NCBI GenBank assembly: GCA_963589005.1
Contig: CAVAJR010000022.1
Location: 1-43,036 of the forward strand
Direction of reading: 5' to 3'
Source: RGIG5612 sp963589005
Lineage (GTDB): Bacteria; Bacillota; Clostridia; Lachnospirales; Lachnospiraceae
Length of the DNA stretch: 43,036 nucleotides
A program made the position numbers and the translations under genes. This document shows positions 26,060 through 33,896 of the stretch, one piece after another (position 1 is the stretch's first letter; the number at the start of each line of letters is the position of its first letter). A model generated the notes under the pieces. It was not told the DNA's origin, did no database searches, and was given only the letters and a program-made list of their open reading frames with translations.

Positions 26060-26875
26060 ATGGAAGAAACAATAAGAAGAATTTTGGGTAATGCGACTGA
26101 TATGGATATGACTAATGTATCAAGCGCTGTTATCTATGCAATGGTGGTTATAGCAGGGCTGCTTGTAATTGTTTCTATATACGCATTGATCATGGAGATA
26201 GTCCTTGCAATTAAGTATGTAAAATACAATAAAAGAAAGAACAGCTGTGCAAAAACAGGTGAGCAGGTTGCAAGAGAAATCCTGGACAGCAACGGTCTGT
26301 CAGGAATTAAGGTCTCAAAATCCGGTTCATTTTTATTCGGAAACAGCTACAGTCACTATTTTAAGAAGGTACGTCTCAGAAGACGCACATGGCAGAAGGA
26401 CAGTCTGACATCACTGGCCATGGCGGCACAGAAATCCTCGCTTGCCATTCTCGACAAAGAAGGTGACGCAGATATGAGGAAGCGCGTAAAACTCACTCCG
26501 TTTATCTACGTGGGACCTCTGGCATTTGTTCCTCTTATTATTATCGGATTGTTATTGGACATATTAGTCTTTAAGTCGGATTCAGGTCATGCATTAATTA
26601 TCTGTTCAATATTAGGACTTGTGATCTATCTTGTATCATTTGCCATGTCTGTTTATGAGCTCAGGACAGAGAAGAAGGCTCAGGTAAGAGCAATCAGCAT
26701 CATGAATGAAGAAGGACTTGCAACAGAAGAAGAAATTAATATGTGCAGGGAACTCTTCAAGCTCTACAATATAGAATATGTAAATAACATGATCATAGCA
26801 CTCTTAGAACTTATCTACAGAATTTTGCAGATTGTTATGTATGTTCAGGGAAACAAATCATCCACATCTAATTAA
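26060..26875 (+). CDS. YugP-like membrane protein with a lost zinc-peptidase motif
   Basis: The 271-residue protein has the layout of the YugP zinc-metallopeptidase family: an N-terminal helix (IYAMVVIAGLLVIVSIYALI), a soluble segment starting TGEQVAREILDSNGLSGIKV, a region with YSHYFKKVRLR (the family's HYDP...VRLS), then three hydrophobic segments and a C-terminal EEGLATEEE helix as in the family. Where the family has AAHExGHAIQ, this protein reads AAQKSSLAIL, so both zinc-binding His residues and the catalytic Glu are gone. It is therefore probably a non-catalytic paralogue. The start is ATG 26060, shortly after GGAAAGGAAAA. A strong terminator follows. The family link rests on my reading of motif order and would benefit from a profile search. 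Confidence 0.75.
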   Translation: MEETIRRILGNATDMDMTNVSSAVIYAMVVIAGLLVIVSIYALIMEIVLAIKYVKYNKRKNSCAKTGEQVAREILDSNGLSGIKVSKSGSFLFGNSYSHYFKKVRLRRRTWQKDSLTSLAMAAQKSSLAILDKEGDADMRKRVKLTPFIYVGPLAFVPLIIIGLLLDILVFKSDSGHALIICSILGLVIYLVSFAMSVYELRTEKKAQVRAISIMNEEGLATEEEINMCRELFKLYNIEYVNNMIIALLELIYRILQIVMYVQGNKSSTSN

Positions 26876-26893
26876 CAGGAGTAATCCATCAAC

Positions 26894-26932
26894 AAAGGGC
26901 GCATAGCTAATAAATAAGCTATGCGCCCTTTT
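26894..26932 (+). terminator. Intrinsic terminator after the YugP-like gene
   Basis: A perfect 15-base stem AAAGGGCGCATAGCT/AGCTATGCGCCCTTT around an eight-base loop, with TTTT at 26929-26932. The A-run on the 5' side makes it usable from the left-going HAD gene as well. Confidence 0.9.
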
Positions 26933-26998
26933 GGTATTGATCAAAATATCCTTTTATAGACCACGTTGTCTCACGCTTGTACCTCGTATTGAGAACTG

Positions 26999-27862
26999 TC
27001 ATGAAGATATAAATCTATAGATTGCCTTGGCGACGCCGTCATGATTGTTGTCATCTGTAACAAAGTCGGCAAGCTCCTTGATAATGGGCTTAGAGTTGCC
27101 CATGGCAACGGAAATGCCGGCTTGCTTCATGAAGCCGATATCGTTAACACTGTCTCCGATAGCCAGGGTCTCCCCCTGACGGATACCAAGCCTCCGGGCA
27201 AGCGAGATAAATGACGAGCCCTTGTCGGCATCGGGAGCTTCCATCTCAAATTCATCCTCTACCATTCTATGTATCATCGCATCCGGTGCGATGATCTTAA
27301 ATTCGGCCTCAGCGGCATCGCACTGCTTTGGATTTGCAAAATGAAACCAGATATTTTCCACACAGTCATAGTTTAAGATATCGGAGTCAGCTGAGAAAAA
27401 CCTCGCCGGCTGGTTCAGGAAGGCTATGATGTCATCAACCGGCTTACGGCTATCCTCCATATAGTCCTCAAGATTAGTGCCTGAAAATACTGATTTAATA
27501 CGATGGAATTCTTCTGTCTCGCTATATCCAGTACCGTTTACAAATATACTGCACAGCTGCTTAAATGCTGCTGCTTGTTTAAGTGCTTCCTGCGTGATAT
27601 TGCGTGAGAGAAAATGCGCTTCACATATTGAATTGTCTGCAGTATCGATTATAACAGCACCATTTGATGTAATTGCGTATCTTATATTGGTGTTGCTGAA
27701 AATGAACTTGGGTATTCCGGTCAGGGGACGCCCTGTTACCGGTACAATCACAATTCCGGCATCGGCAGCAGCTCTTATGGCATTGCCGACAGCCTCTGAC
27801 ATTTGCTTCTTACTGTTAAGGACTGTTCCGTCCAGGTCAAGTCCGATCATTTTTATTGACAT
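26999..27862 (-). CDS. Cof-type HAD-superfamily hydrolase
   Basis: It is a HAD phosphatase of the Cof/YkrA-like subfamily, which acts on sugar phosphates, pyridoxal phosphate or similar small phosphates in the cytosol. Motif I is MIGLDLDGTVLNSKK (nucleophile Asp), motif II is VPVTGRP, and motif IV is IGDSVNDIGFMKQAG. The cap domain fills the middle. I start at ATG 27862 (MSIKMIGLDLDGT) because AAGGA precedes it; the frame is open to 27940 but that extension is not family-like. The length is then 287 residues, normal for Cof-type proteins. The substrate cannot be read from sequence. Confidence 0.93.
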   Translation of the reverse strand: MSIKMIGLDLDGTVLNSKKQMSEAVGNAIRAAADAGIVIVPVTGRPLTGIPKFIFSNTNIRYAITSNGAVIIDTADNSICEAHFLSRNITQEALKQAAAFKQLCSIFVNGTGYSETEEFHRIKSVFSGTNLEDYMEDSRKPVDDIIAFLNQPARFFSADSDILNYDCVENIWFHFANPKQCDAAEAEFKIIAPDAMIHRMVEDEFEMEAPDADKGSSFISLARRLGIRQGETLAIGDSVNDIGFMKQAGISVAMGNSKPIIKELADFVTDDNNHDGVAKAIYRFISS

Positions 27863-28144
27863 AATTTTCCTTAAATCCTTCTTTTGATGGGAATACTCTT
27901 TCATGTGAGCATACGCCATGGTTTGAATGAAAATTTGCAATCATTCATGATGCCATCTGAATAACTAACCTGGCGTCTGCCAATTATCTGCAAATGCTTG
28001 TCATCTGAAATTTCAAAAACAGCCTGAAGAATATGGGTAGTTTACATCGAATATATTATTTCGTCTGGCAATGAATAATAATACAAATCTCCTGGGAAGT
28101 ATAAACCAAAGAAATTGTTAAGACAAGCAGTTGGCTGCACCGCC

Positions 28145-28260
28145 CTGCACGCCAATAGGTTCCTGATATGCATGCGCCGTGAACCTCGGCGTGCAGCCAC
28201 TGCTCGAAAACGCCTACGCTGATTGTTTTCTCGCAGTGGCATGCGCCGTCCCGGCACATG
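28145..28260 (+). repeat. Dispersed TGCGCCG-type intergenic repeat, best-preserved copy B
   Basis: Two back-to-back hairpins. The first is CTGCACGCC (28145-28153) with GGCGTGCAG (28188-28196), plus AGGTTC (28157-28162) with GAACCT (28181-28186). The second is GCCACTGC (28196-28203) with GCAGTGGC (28233-28240), plus GAAAAC (28206-28211) with GTTTTC (28225-28230). A tail TGCGCCG-tcc-CGGCACA follows and can form a third small hairpin. It lies in a divergent gap, so it is not a terminator. Confidence 0.85.
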
Positions 28261-28456
28261 CATATTAACAATTATTGCAATTATAATTGTTGTGCAAAAT
28301 ATGAAACTATCGTATATAATATGCACGGATTTTTCAAAACGAAAAGCGTAATTGTTCAGAGTCGGGGCAACTTCTGTAAATACTTTCATAAATAAGCTGC
28401 AAAAGCGCAGGTCTGAATGATTACCATTAAATGAGTCAGGACGGTAAATAACAACA

Positions 28457-29014
28457 ATGGAATTAAAGTTAGAGAAGGGCAGTCCGGCATCGATGGAGGG
28501 ACGGCTCGATAAAGAAGTAAGGTGCTACAAGCTGCTGGATAGTCTGGGTATTGATTATTGGCGGTGTGATCATTTCGATGCAAATGCCAATACCATGGCA
28601 GACTGTCTTGTGATTGATTCGATCTTAGAGGCGGTTGTATGTAAAAATCTGTTCTTATGCAACAGGCAGAAGACAAAATACTACATGCTAATGATGCCCG
28701 GGGATAAGGTATTTAAGACTAAGGAATTGTCAAACCAGATAAATAGCGCCAGATTAAGCTTCGCAGGAGCTGAGGACATGGAAAAATATCTGGATATTAC
28801 ACCCGGTTCAGTCAGCATCATGGGGCTTATGAATGATAGTGAGAATGTAGTGCAGCTCCTTGTGGATGAAGATGTATTAAAGGGCGAGTTTGTGGGATGC
28901 CACCCGTGCATTAATACAACCAGTTTGAAATTATATACCAAGGATATGTTCGGTCCGCTGTTAGATGCTATGCATCATGATATGATCATTGTCCACCTGG
29001 AGGGCGCAGAATAA
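28457..29014 (+). CDS. Prolyl-tRNA editing (YbaK/ProX-type) deacylase
   Basis: This free-standing prolyl-tRNA synthetase-associated domain of 185 residues hydrolyses mischarged aminoacyl-tRNA-Pro (ProXp/PrdX-type). Family features are ANTMADCLVIDSILEAVVCKNLFLCNRQKTKYYMLMMPGD, with the conserved Lys of the CKNLFLCN segment, and ITPGSVSIMGLMNDSENVVQLLVDED. The C-terminal GCHPCINTTSLKLYTKDMF is also typical. The precise edited amino acid (Ala or Cys) cannot be told from sequence here. The gene stands alone; no strong ribosome site is visible upstream of ATG 28457. Confidence 0.88.
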   Translation: MELKLEKGSPASMEGRLDKEVRCYKLLDSLGIDYWRCDHFDANANTMADCLVIDSILEAVVCKNLFLCNRQKTKYYMLMMPGDKVFKTKELSNQINSARLSFAGAEDMEKYLDITPGSVSIMGLMNDSENVVQLLVDEDVLKGEFVGCHPCINTTSLKLYTKDMFGPLLDAMHHDMIIVHLEGAE

Positions 29015-29016
29015 TA

Positions 29017-29051
29017 AATTTCAGCCGGTCTGGAAGCGGAATGCTGAAATT
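29017..29051 (+). terminator. Stem-loop after the prolyl-tRNA editing gene
   Basis: AATTTCAGC (29017-29025) pairs with GCTGAAATT (29043-29051), a perfect nine-base stem around a 17-base loop. There is no U-run, so termination is only suggested. Confidence 0.35.
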
Positions 29052-29101
29052 GATCATAACAGAATAAAAAATTGAAGCTGTAAGCAGGATAGGAGGGCAG
29101 T

Positions 29102-29344
29102 ATGTTTAACATTGGAAATATTGGAAATATAACCAAAATATTAGATATGAAGAAGAAATTCGAAACGAATCATCCGAAATTCGCGGCCATGATCGGAACT
29201 ATTGCTTCAGGAAATATGGTTGAGAACGGAAGCATAATTGAACTTACTATTACCAAGGCTGACGGTACGAAGGTAACCGGCAATATGAAGGTTAATGAAG
29301 AAGATATTGAGATGATGCAGCAGATCAGATCCATGAATCTGTAA
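29102..29344 (+). CDS. Small hypothetical protein
   Basis: The 80-residue protein has a clear ribosome site (AGGAGGGCAGT) before ATG 29102. It is soluble, with an N-terminal MFNIGNIGNITKILDMKKKFETNHP and a C-terminal beta-rich segment (SIIELTITKADGTKVTGNMKV) before a short helix. I do not recognise the family; it looks like a small conserved Lachnospiraceae protein. It is 87 bases after the prolyl-tRNA editing gene, in the same direction, and followed by the thioredoxin gene terminator region. Confidence 0.7.
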   Translation: MFNIGNIGNITKILDMKKKFETNHPKFAAMIGTIASGNMVENGSIIELTITKADGTKVTGNMKVNEEDIEMMQQIRSMNL

Positions 29345-29451
29345 GATTATATCCAAACTCTGCATATGATATGCTTTTTACAAGTCAATATAGTGGTGAA
29401 AATGATCTGTATCATCTGCCATAAAAGGCTGAAGGGATTTGGTATCTGAGC

Positions 29452-29502
29452 AAAAAACAGGCTGTAGGAAAACGGTAAATATCCGATTCCTGCAGCCTGT
29501 TT
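29452..29502 (-). terminator. Intrinsic terminator of the redox operon
   Basis: On the minus strand a 16-base stem (AAACAGGCTGCAGGAA with its complement, one G-U pair) is followed by CCTGTTTTTTG, ending the thioredoxin transcript. It lies between convergent genes and may also serve the small gene to the left. Confidence 0.9.
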
Positions 29503-29544
29503 AGAATATTAGTCCGATCATTACTGACCGGGCCGGGTTGGGTC

Positions 29545-29856
29545 TTATTTCCACATTTGTTCAATCGCGGCCTTATCTGAATAACCAACGCTCTGATCAA
29601 CCGGCTTGCCGTCCTTAAACAAAATCAATGTAGGTATGCTGGATACGCCATATGACATAGCAAGGCTCATTTCATCATCTACATTGACCTTGCCAACCTT
29701 GATAAATCCTTTATTTTCTTCGGCAATCTCGGCAACTATAGGTGCGATCATCTTGCATGGGCCGCACCATGATGCCCAAAAATCTACCAATACATAGCCT
29801 GTACTGTTTAATACTTCTGATTCGAAATTATCTTTAGTGAGTACGATTTCTGACAT
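29545..29856 (-). CDS. trxA: Thioredoxin
   Basis: This is the small dithiol carrier that reduces protein disulfides in the cytosol. It has 103 residues with the active site WASWCGPCKMIAPIV and the cis-Pro segment GVSSIPTLILFKDGKPV, both canonical. The start ATG 29856 has AAGGAGGAAATTAA upstream, overlapping the 3' end of the polyferredoxin gene by 23 bases. As the last gene of an operon with TlpA, a CxxC mini-protein and an Fe-S membrane protein, it may be the cytosolic end of a thiol electron route, though this is inference. Confidence 0.97.
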   Translation of the reverse strand: MSEIVLTKDNFESEVLNSTGYVLVDFWASWCGPCKMIAPIVAEIAEENKGFIKVGKVNVDDEMSLAMSYGVSSIPTLILFKDGKPVDQSVGYSDKAAIEQMWK

Positions 29857-30721
29857 TTAATTTCCTCCTTAATTGAATTGATATACCGCTTTCAATTGCA
29901 TTTGTAGGGCATGCCTGCTTGCATCTGCCGCAGCGGATGCATTCGAGGCTGTTGGCATTTTCCAGCGGATTTACAGCCATCTTGCATGCATCGGCACATT
30001 TGCCGCAGCTGATACACTTATGCTTATCCACTTGATAACGATAAACGGACACCTTGTTGAACAATGAATAGATTGCGCCAAGGGGACAAATGTATCGGCA
30101 GAATGGTCTGTAGATTATAATAGCGGCTATGATAGTTATAATCAATATAAGATTTTTCCATGCATACAGCCAGCCAATTGCGCTTCGCATAGATTCATTT
30201 AACAGTACAAGGGGGATGCCGCCCTCCAGGGTTCCTGCCGGGCATATCAATTTGCAGAAATACGGAGCCCCCTGTCCTATTACATCGGTAACAAATAACG
30301 GAAGAAGGATTACGAAGACTAATAGTATTACATATTTCAGTCTGCGAAGAAGCTTATCTCCCTTAAATGTTTTGATCTTCTTAGGAAACGGAATCTTGTT
30401 CAGGAGATCCTGAATAAGTCCAAAGGGACATAGAAATCCGCAGACGATCCTTCCCAGTACAGCACCTATGAAAATCAGGATGCCCACTACATAATATGCC
30501 ATTTTGAAGTTCCAGCTGCCTAAAACCGCCTGCAGCGAGCCTATAGGACATGAACCCACGGCACCGGGACAGGAATAACAGTTAAGTCCGGGTACGCATA
30601 TTTTCTTGGCATTTCCTGTATATATCTTGCCGGTTATAAAACCCTTAAGATTGGCATTTGTAAGCAGCGCCCATCCGGCCTGCGTAATATGACGAGGCCA
30701 TTCTTTGATCTTTGTTTTCAT
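29834..30721 (-). CDS. NapH/YccM-type membrane polyferredoxin
   Basis: The 295-residue protein has about five membrane helices and several Fe-S motifs: CYSCPGAVGSCPIG, CGFLCPFGLIQDL, CKLICPAGTLEGG, CRYICPLGAIYSL, then two complete [4Fe-4S] ferredoxin motifs CISCGKCADACKMAVNP and CIRCGRCKQACPTNAI at the C-terminus. This is the NapH/polyferredoxin type that moves electrons across or along the membrane. It lies between the CD1871A-like gene (four bases upstream) and trxA (overlapping). The likely job is to supply electrons to the extracytoplasmic TlpA protein or to take them from it; this rests on the operon, not on a known pathway. Confidence 0.9.
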   Translation of the reverse strand: MKTKIKEWPRHITQAGWALLTNANLKGFITGKIYTGNAKKICVPGLNCYSCPGAVGSCPIGSLQAVLGSWNFKMAYYVVGILIFIGAVLGRIVCGFLCPFGLIQDLLNKIPFPKKIKTFKGDKLLRRLKYVILLVFVILLPLFVTDVIGQGAPYFCKLICPAGTLEGGIPLVLLNESMRSAIGWLYAWKNLILIITIIAAIIIYRPFCRYICPLGAIYSLFNKVSVYRYQVDKHKCISCGKCADACKMAVNPLENANSLECIRCGRCKQACPTNAIESGISIQLRRKLNVRNRTH

Positions 30722-30725
30722 ACTC

Positions 30726-30875
30726 TCACCCTATGCCGATACATTCTGTACATATATGGATAGCTTTAGTAAATACGACCTGTACCTCATCGCGGTAGAT
30801 ACCATAGACTATTGCTGCCACTCCCAGCGCTGCCAGGATAACACCGATCCACTTTGAATGTATGAAAGTTTTCAC
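30726..30875 (-). CDS. CD1871A family CxxC mini-protein
   Basis: This is a 49-residue protein from GTG 30875 with AGGAGG seven bases upstream. It has one membrane helix (WIGVILAALGVAAIVYGIY) and ends with AIHICTECIGIG, the hallmark of the CD1871A family: a CxxC pair just after a membrane-proximal segment. The mate of a TlpA/polyferredoxin pair, it probably takes part in thiol electron transfer, but its function is not known. It lies 17 bases after the TlpA gene and four before the polyferredoxin ATG. Confidence 0.9.
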   Translation of the reverse strand: MKTFIHSKWIGVILAALGVAAIVYGIYRDEVQVVFTKAIHICTECIGIG

Positions 30876-30892
30876 AGACACCTCCTGACCTG

Positions 30893-32080
30893 TTACTCGG
30901 CCTTAATCTCCTGAAGCAGCTCTTCTATCATAGACTTCCATGTCTCATAGTCATTTGCACCTATTATTGTATCTCCTACGATATTGCCGTTCTTATCTAC
31001 GAAGAAGGTCTCCGGTACAGCCTGAATATCAGACAGTCTGCCATTAAGCATGGTGCTGTCAGGCATAAGGAGCGGATATGTAACGCCTGTTTTTTCCTGC
31101 AGCTGCTGAGCTGTTGCCACCGCTGACTCATCAGTCTGACCTGAGATGTCTACGGTATCCATTGCAAATCCGATTATACCTACGCCCTGGTCTTTCAGAT
31201 CCTGATACAGCTGTTCTAATTCAGGCATTTCGCCTACGCATGGTGTACACCATGTTGCAAATATATTAACAAGCGTCAGGTCATATTCACTGAATATGGA
31301 TTCTGTATAAGAATTGCCATTGATGTCTGTGGTTTCAAATGTGCCGACCGACTGGGAATCTGCATCAGCTGACTGTGAACCTGTACCGGCACTTTCTGCA
31401 GGTACATCAAATACTGATTTGGTTGAGTCAAATGCAGTCATATCGGTTAAGGTTACTTCTATTTTCTCAAGCTCTGCTATAAGTTCAGAATCAGCGTCCT
31501 TGTTGGTGCTCAGGTAATATTTGTATCTGCCGTCTGCACTTTCACCTAATTCCTTATGTTCTGTGCATCCTGTGATCGTATCCAATTCATCAACCACATC
31601 GGTGCTGTATACTCCGAGTACGCCGATCCTGTCGATAGTCTTAAGCCAGTCCTCATATCCTGTTCCGATCAAATTGACATCTTCGTTCTTTTGCTCGTCA
31701 GTTAGTTTGTTCCAATGGATATATGCATATTTAAATCCGCTCAGATCATCATTCCAGATCTCATCACTCATCATGAGAACATCTGAATCATCCAACTGTT
31801 TTTTTAATTCCTCAGGCAGCACTGCCTTTAAACCCAGATATGGGTAATCGTAAGAGTCCTGAGAGAGCATTCCCATTTCAGATGCCTTGACTGTTTTGGT
31901 CAGTACAAGCCCGCTGCCGTCACCGTCACCTGATATTACTATACTTCCGTCGGATATTGCAGAGGCGTCTATTGCTGCACTTCCTGTGTCTGCTGTTACA
32001 GCAGCTGCCATGGCTGAATTTATAAATGCTGCAGACAGAATGCCTGTCATTAAGATCATCATTGCTTTCTTTTTAATCAT
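30893..32080 (-). CDS. TlpA-family extracytoplasmic thiol-disulfide oxidoreductase
   Basis: The 395-residue protein is exported: it has a cleavable signal peptide (MIKKKAMMILMTGILSAAFINSAMA). The C-terminal ~145 residues form a TlpA/ResA-type thioredoxin domain with the active site LVNIFATWCTPCVGEMPELEQL and the cis-Pro loop QAVPETFFVDKNGN. The preceding ~220 residues are unusual for the family and have no clear name; they contain a Ser/Asp-rich linker (ESAGTGSQSADADSQSVG) next to the thioredoxin domain. It is the first gene of a leftward operon with the CxxC mini-protein, polyferredoxin and trxA. AGGAGGAAATTAG precedes the ATG at 32080. Confidence 0.9.
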   Translation of the reverse strand: MIKKKAMMILMTGILSAAFINSAMAAAVTADTGSAAIDASAISDGSIVISGDGDGSGLVLTKTVKASEMGMLSQDSYDYPYLGLKAVLPEELKKQLDDSDVLMMSDEIWNDDLSGFKYAYIHWNKLTDEQKNEDVNLIGTGYEDWLKTIDRIGVLGVYSTDVVDELDTITGCTEHKELGESADGRYKYYLSTNKDADSELIAELEKIEVTLTDMTAFDSTKSVFDVPAESAGTGSQSADADSQSVGTFETTDINGNSYTESIFSEYDLTLVNIFATWCTPCVGEMPELEQLYQDLKDQGVGIIGFAMDTVDISGQTDESAVATAQQLQEKTGVTYPLLMPDSTMLNGRLSDIQAVPETFFVDKNGNIVGDTIIGANDYETWKSMIEELLQEIKAE

Positions 32081-32340
32081 TTTCTAATTTCCTCCTAATT
32101 TGAAATCACCCAGGTAAGGGTAGAGTATCATAAATAAGATTTATTCCAACCCCAGGCAGACTTATTTCACGAAATGTTCATTTAATAAAAGCACATGAGA
32201 TTTGGCGGCATTTCCCTATGAATTCTCGCAATATCATGATAAATTGTAACTGTTCAGAGACGGTTATATTCTTGATAGAGCAGATATATCTGATAAACGG
32301 TGAATAGCTGCAGCAATTTATATCAGAGGGAGGAATCGTT

Positions 32341-32538
32341 ATGCGTATAACATTGAATGAAAATGAAGAGGTTGTTAAAACTATAAAAGAAGGACTGGCA
32401 AGAACAGGCGGATATTGCCCGTGCCGATTAGAACGCACGGAGGATACTAAGTGCATGTGCAAGGAATTCAGGGACCAGATAAAGGATCCGGATTTTGAAG
32501 GCTATTGCCATTGCATGCTGTATTACAAATCAAAGTAA
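32341..32538 (+). CDS. Ferredoxin:thioredoxin reductase catalytic-subunit-like protein
   Basis: The 65-residue protein keeps the six-Cys signature of the catalytic beta subunit: CPCRL, CMC, CHCML, with the [4Fe-4S] and redox-active Cys positions in order (YCPCRLER ... KCMC ... YCHCMLYY). This subunit takes electrons from ferredoxin and reduces thioredoxin. Only the catalytic subunit is present, without the variable subunit seen in phototrophs. GAGGGAGGAATCGTT precedes the ATG. It is divergent from the TlpA operon that includes trxA, so a shared thiol system is plausible. Confidence 0.9.
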   Translation: MRITLNENEEVVKTIKEGLARTGGYCPCRLERTEDTKCMCKEFRDQIKDPDFEGYCHCMLYYKSK

Positions 32539-32567
32539 ATATTAGAAGTGTTGTTTAAGACGCGATG

Positions 32568-32613
32568 GCCGGATGAGAGGCAGATGAAAATATCTGTTCC
32601 TTATCCGGCATTT
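32568..32613 (+). terminator. Intrinsic terminator after the ferredoxin:thioredoxin reductase-like gene
   Basis: GCCGGAT (32568-32574) pairs with ATCCGGC (32603-32609), with an inner stem CAGAT (32581-32585)/ATCTG (32592-32596), followed by ATTTTGTTT. Confidence 0.8.
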
Positions 32614-32797
32614 TGTTTAAGGTAGGTATTAAGTTGCCGACATAGAATATTTTTAAATGTATATATCACTTACTGACTGCGGCAGCTAGGAGAGATAGAT
32701 ACTTAAAACTTGAATTTAGATACTTTATGCAATATTATATGGTAGTTGATGTATGAAAAACTGCATAGATATTTTAAAGTAACACAGGGAGAATGGG

Positions 32798-33760
32798 ATG
32801 AATATTATTGCGCTTAATTCTTACTATGATTGCACCAATAACAGATTTTTCAGTGATAACGGTGAGGATCTGCTGAAACAGAACATGATGACGATGGCTG
32901 AGGACATCGCCGAGGATATTGCATCGGTGACAGGATATTGGCCTAAGGGACTGGGCAAGAATCTGAATTTCAGCATAGCATTTTCTGATGAAGTAATTAA
33001 TAAGAATTCAAATGGCAAGAGCGCAGAGGATATTGCATCTGAAATAGGTGAAGCTGTCAGAAGCATTGAGAGCAGAGAAGAATATCCGGCGGCACTGGTA
33101 GAAAGGCTTAACCGGATTAAGGCAGATCTGCAGGCTGCAGAAATAAATGTAAACTCCTTGAATGATAAAATCGAAGAACTTATAAGGATTACGGATGCTG
33201 CCAATCTTTTTAACAGCAGTGAAATAGAGGCTTCCGATGTCTATGCGATCAAGAACTTTATCGAAGCGATCAGAAGCCGGACATTTTCATATATGATGAT
33301 GGGTGATTATAAAAATGGCAAGATCACCATGTATATCAGGGGCATTTGCGAGTATGCACATGAGAAGTCATTGCCGGAGAATTCGCTTTTTGTCTCGGCA
33401 TTTGCACATGAGATATTCAAATTATATCACCAGGAATGTATTAAAAATGCCGGAAACAGCTGGGATGCTAGAATTCAGGGCATGAAGGTCATATCTGAGA
33501 GCTGTGCTACATTTTATACATGGCTCTTCAGCACAAATTGTCTGGGAGATTCAACATTGGCAGCGGACATCAAACGAAACTGGAGAGGTCACGATTTTGA
33601 TTCATGGCCATCATCCGGAGCAAGATATATCGAAAGATATGATAACTGGAGCCATGATCTGCTGAAGAAAATCTTCGTTGACAGTCTGTGCAGCTGGACG
33701 GATGCATACAGAGATCTTATTGCATGTGAACGATTAGGACATAACCTGCCTATTAAATAA
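32798..33760 (+). CDS. Metallopeptidase-like protein with a broken HExxH motif
   Basis: The 320-residue cytosolic protein has a coiled-coil segment at about 97-130. Its C-terminal half keeps the order of a common Firmicutes peptidase-like family: a GDYKNGKITMYI strand, VSAFAHEIFKLYH (family HExFHAxH), VISESCATFYTWLF (family ESLAxYF), and WPSSGARYI. In the His-Glu motif the second ligand is Lys (HEIFK instead of HExxH), so zinc binding is probably lost. It starts at ATG 32798 with a CAGGGAGAATGGG site. It stands alone, with a U-tailed terminator downstream. The family assignment is from motif order and is tentative. Confidence 0.65.
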   Translation: MNIIALNSYYDCTNNRFFSDNGEDLLKQNMMTMAEDIAEDIASVTGYWPKGLGKNLNFSIAFSDEVINKNSNGKSAEDIASEIGEAVRSIESREEYPAALVERLNRIKADLQAAEINVNSLNDKIEELIRITDAANLFNSSEIEASDVYAIKNFIEAIRSRTFSYMMMGDYKNGKITMYIRGICEYAHEKSLPENSLFVSAFAHEIFKLYHQECIKNAGNSWDARIQGMKVISESCATFYTWLFSTNCLGDSTLAADIKRNWRGHDFDSWPSSGARYIERYDNWSHDLLKKIFVDSLCSWTDAYRDLIACERLGHNLPIK

Positions 33761-33812
33761 TATTCTGCAGATTACAATAATTGATGCCGTGTTTACGAAG
33801 CGGGAAATCATG

Positions 33813-33859
33813 CTGCAGGCTGCGATTTTTACATATTGACGCGTCTGCAGTATTTTTTT
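33813..33859 (+). terminator. Intrinsic terminator before lysA
   Basis: CTGCAG (33813-33818) pairs with CTGCAG (33845-33850), extended by GCG/CGC with a bulged T, followed by seven Ts (33853-33859). It ends the metallopeptidase-like gene. Confidence 0.8.
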
Positions 33860-33896
33860 GACTATGATAAATTTTGGGAAAGGAAAACCATAAAAG

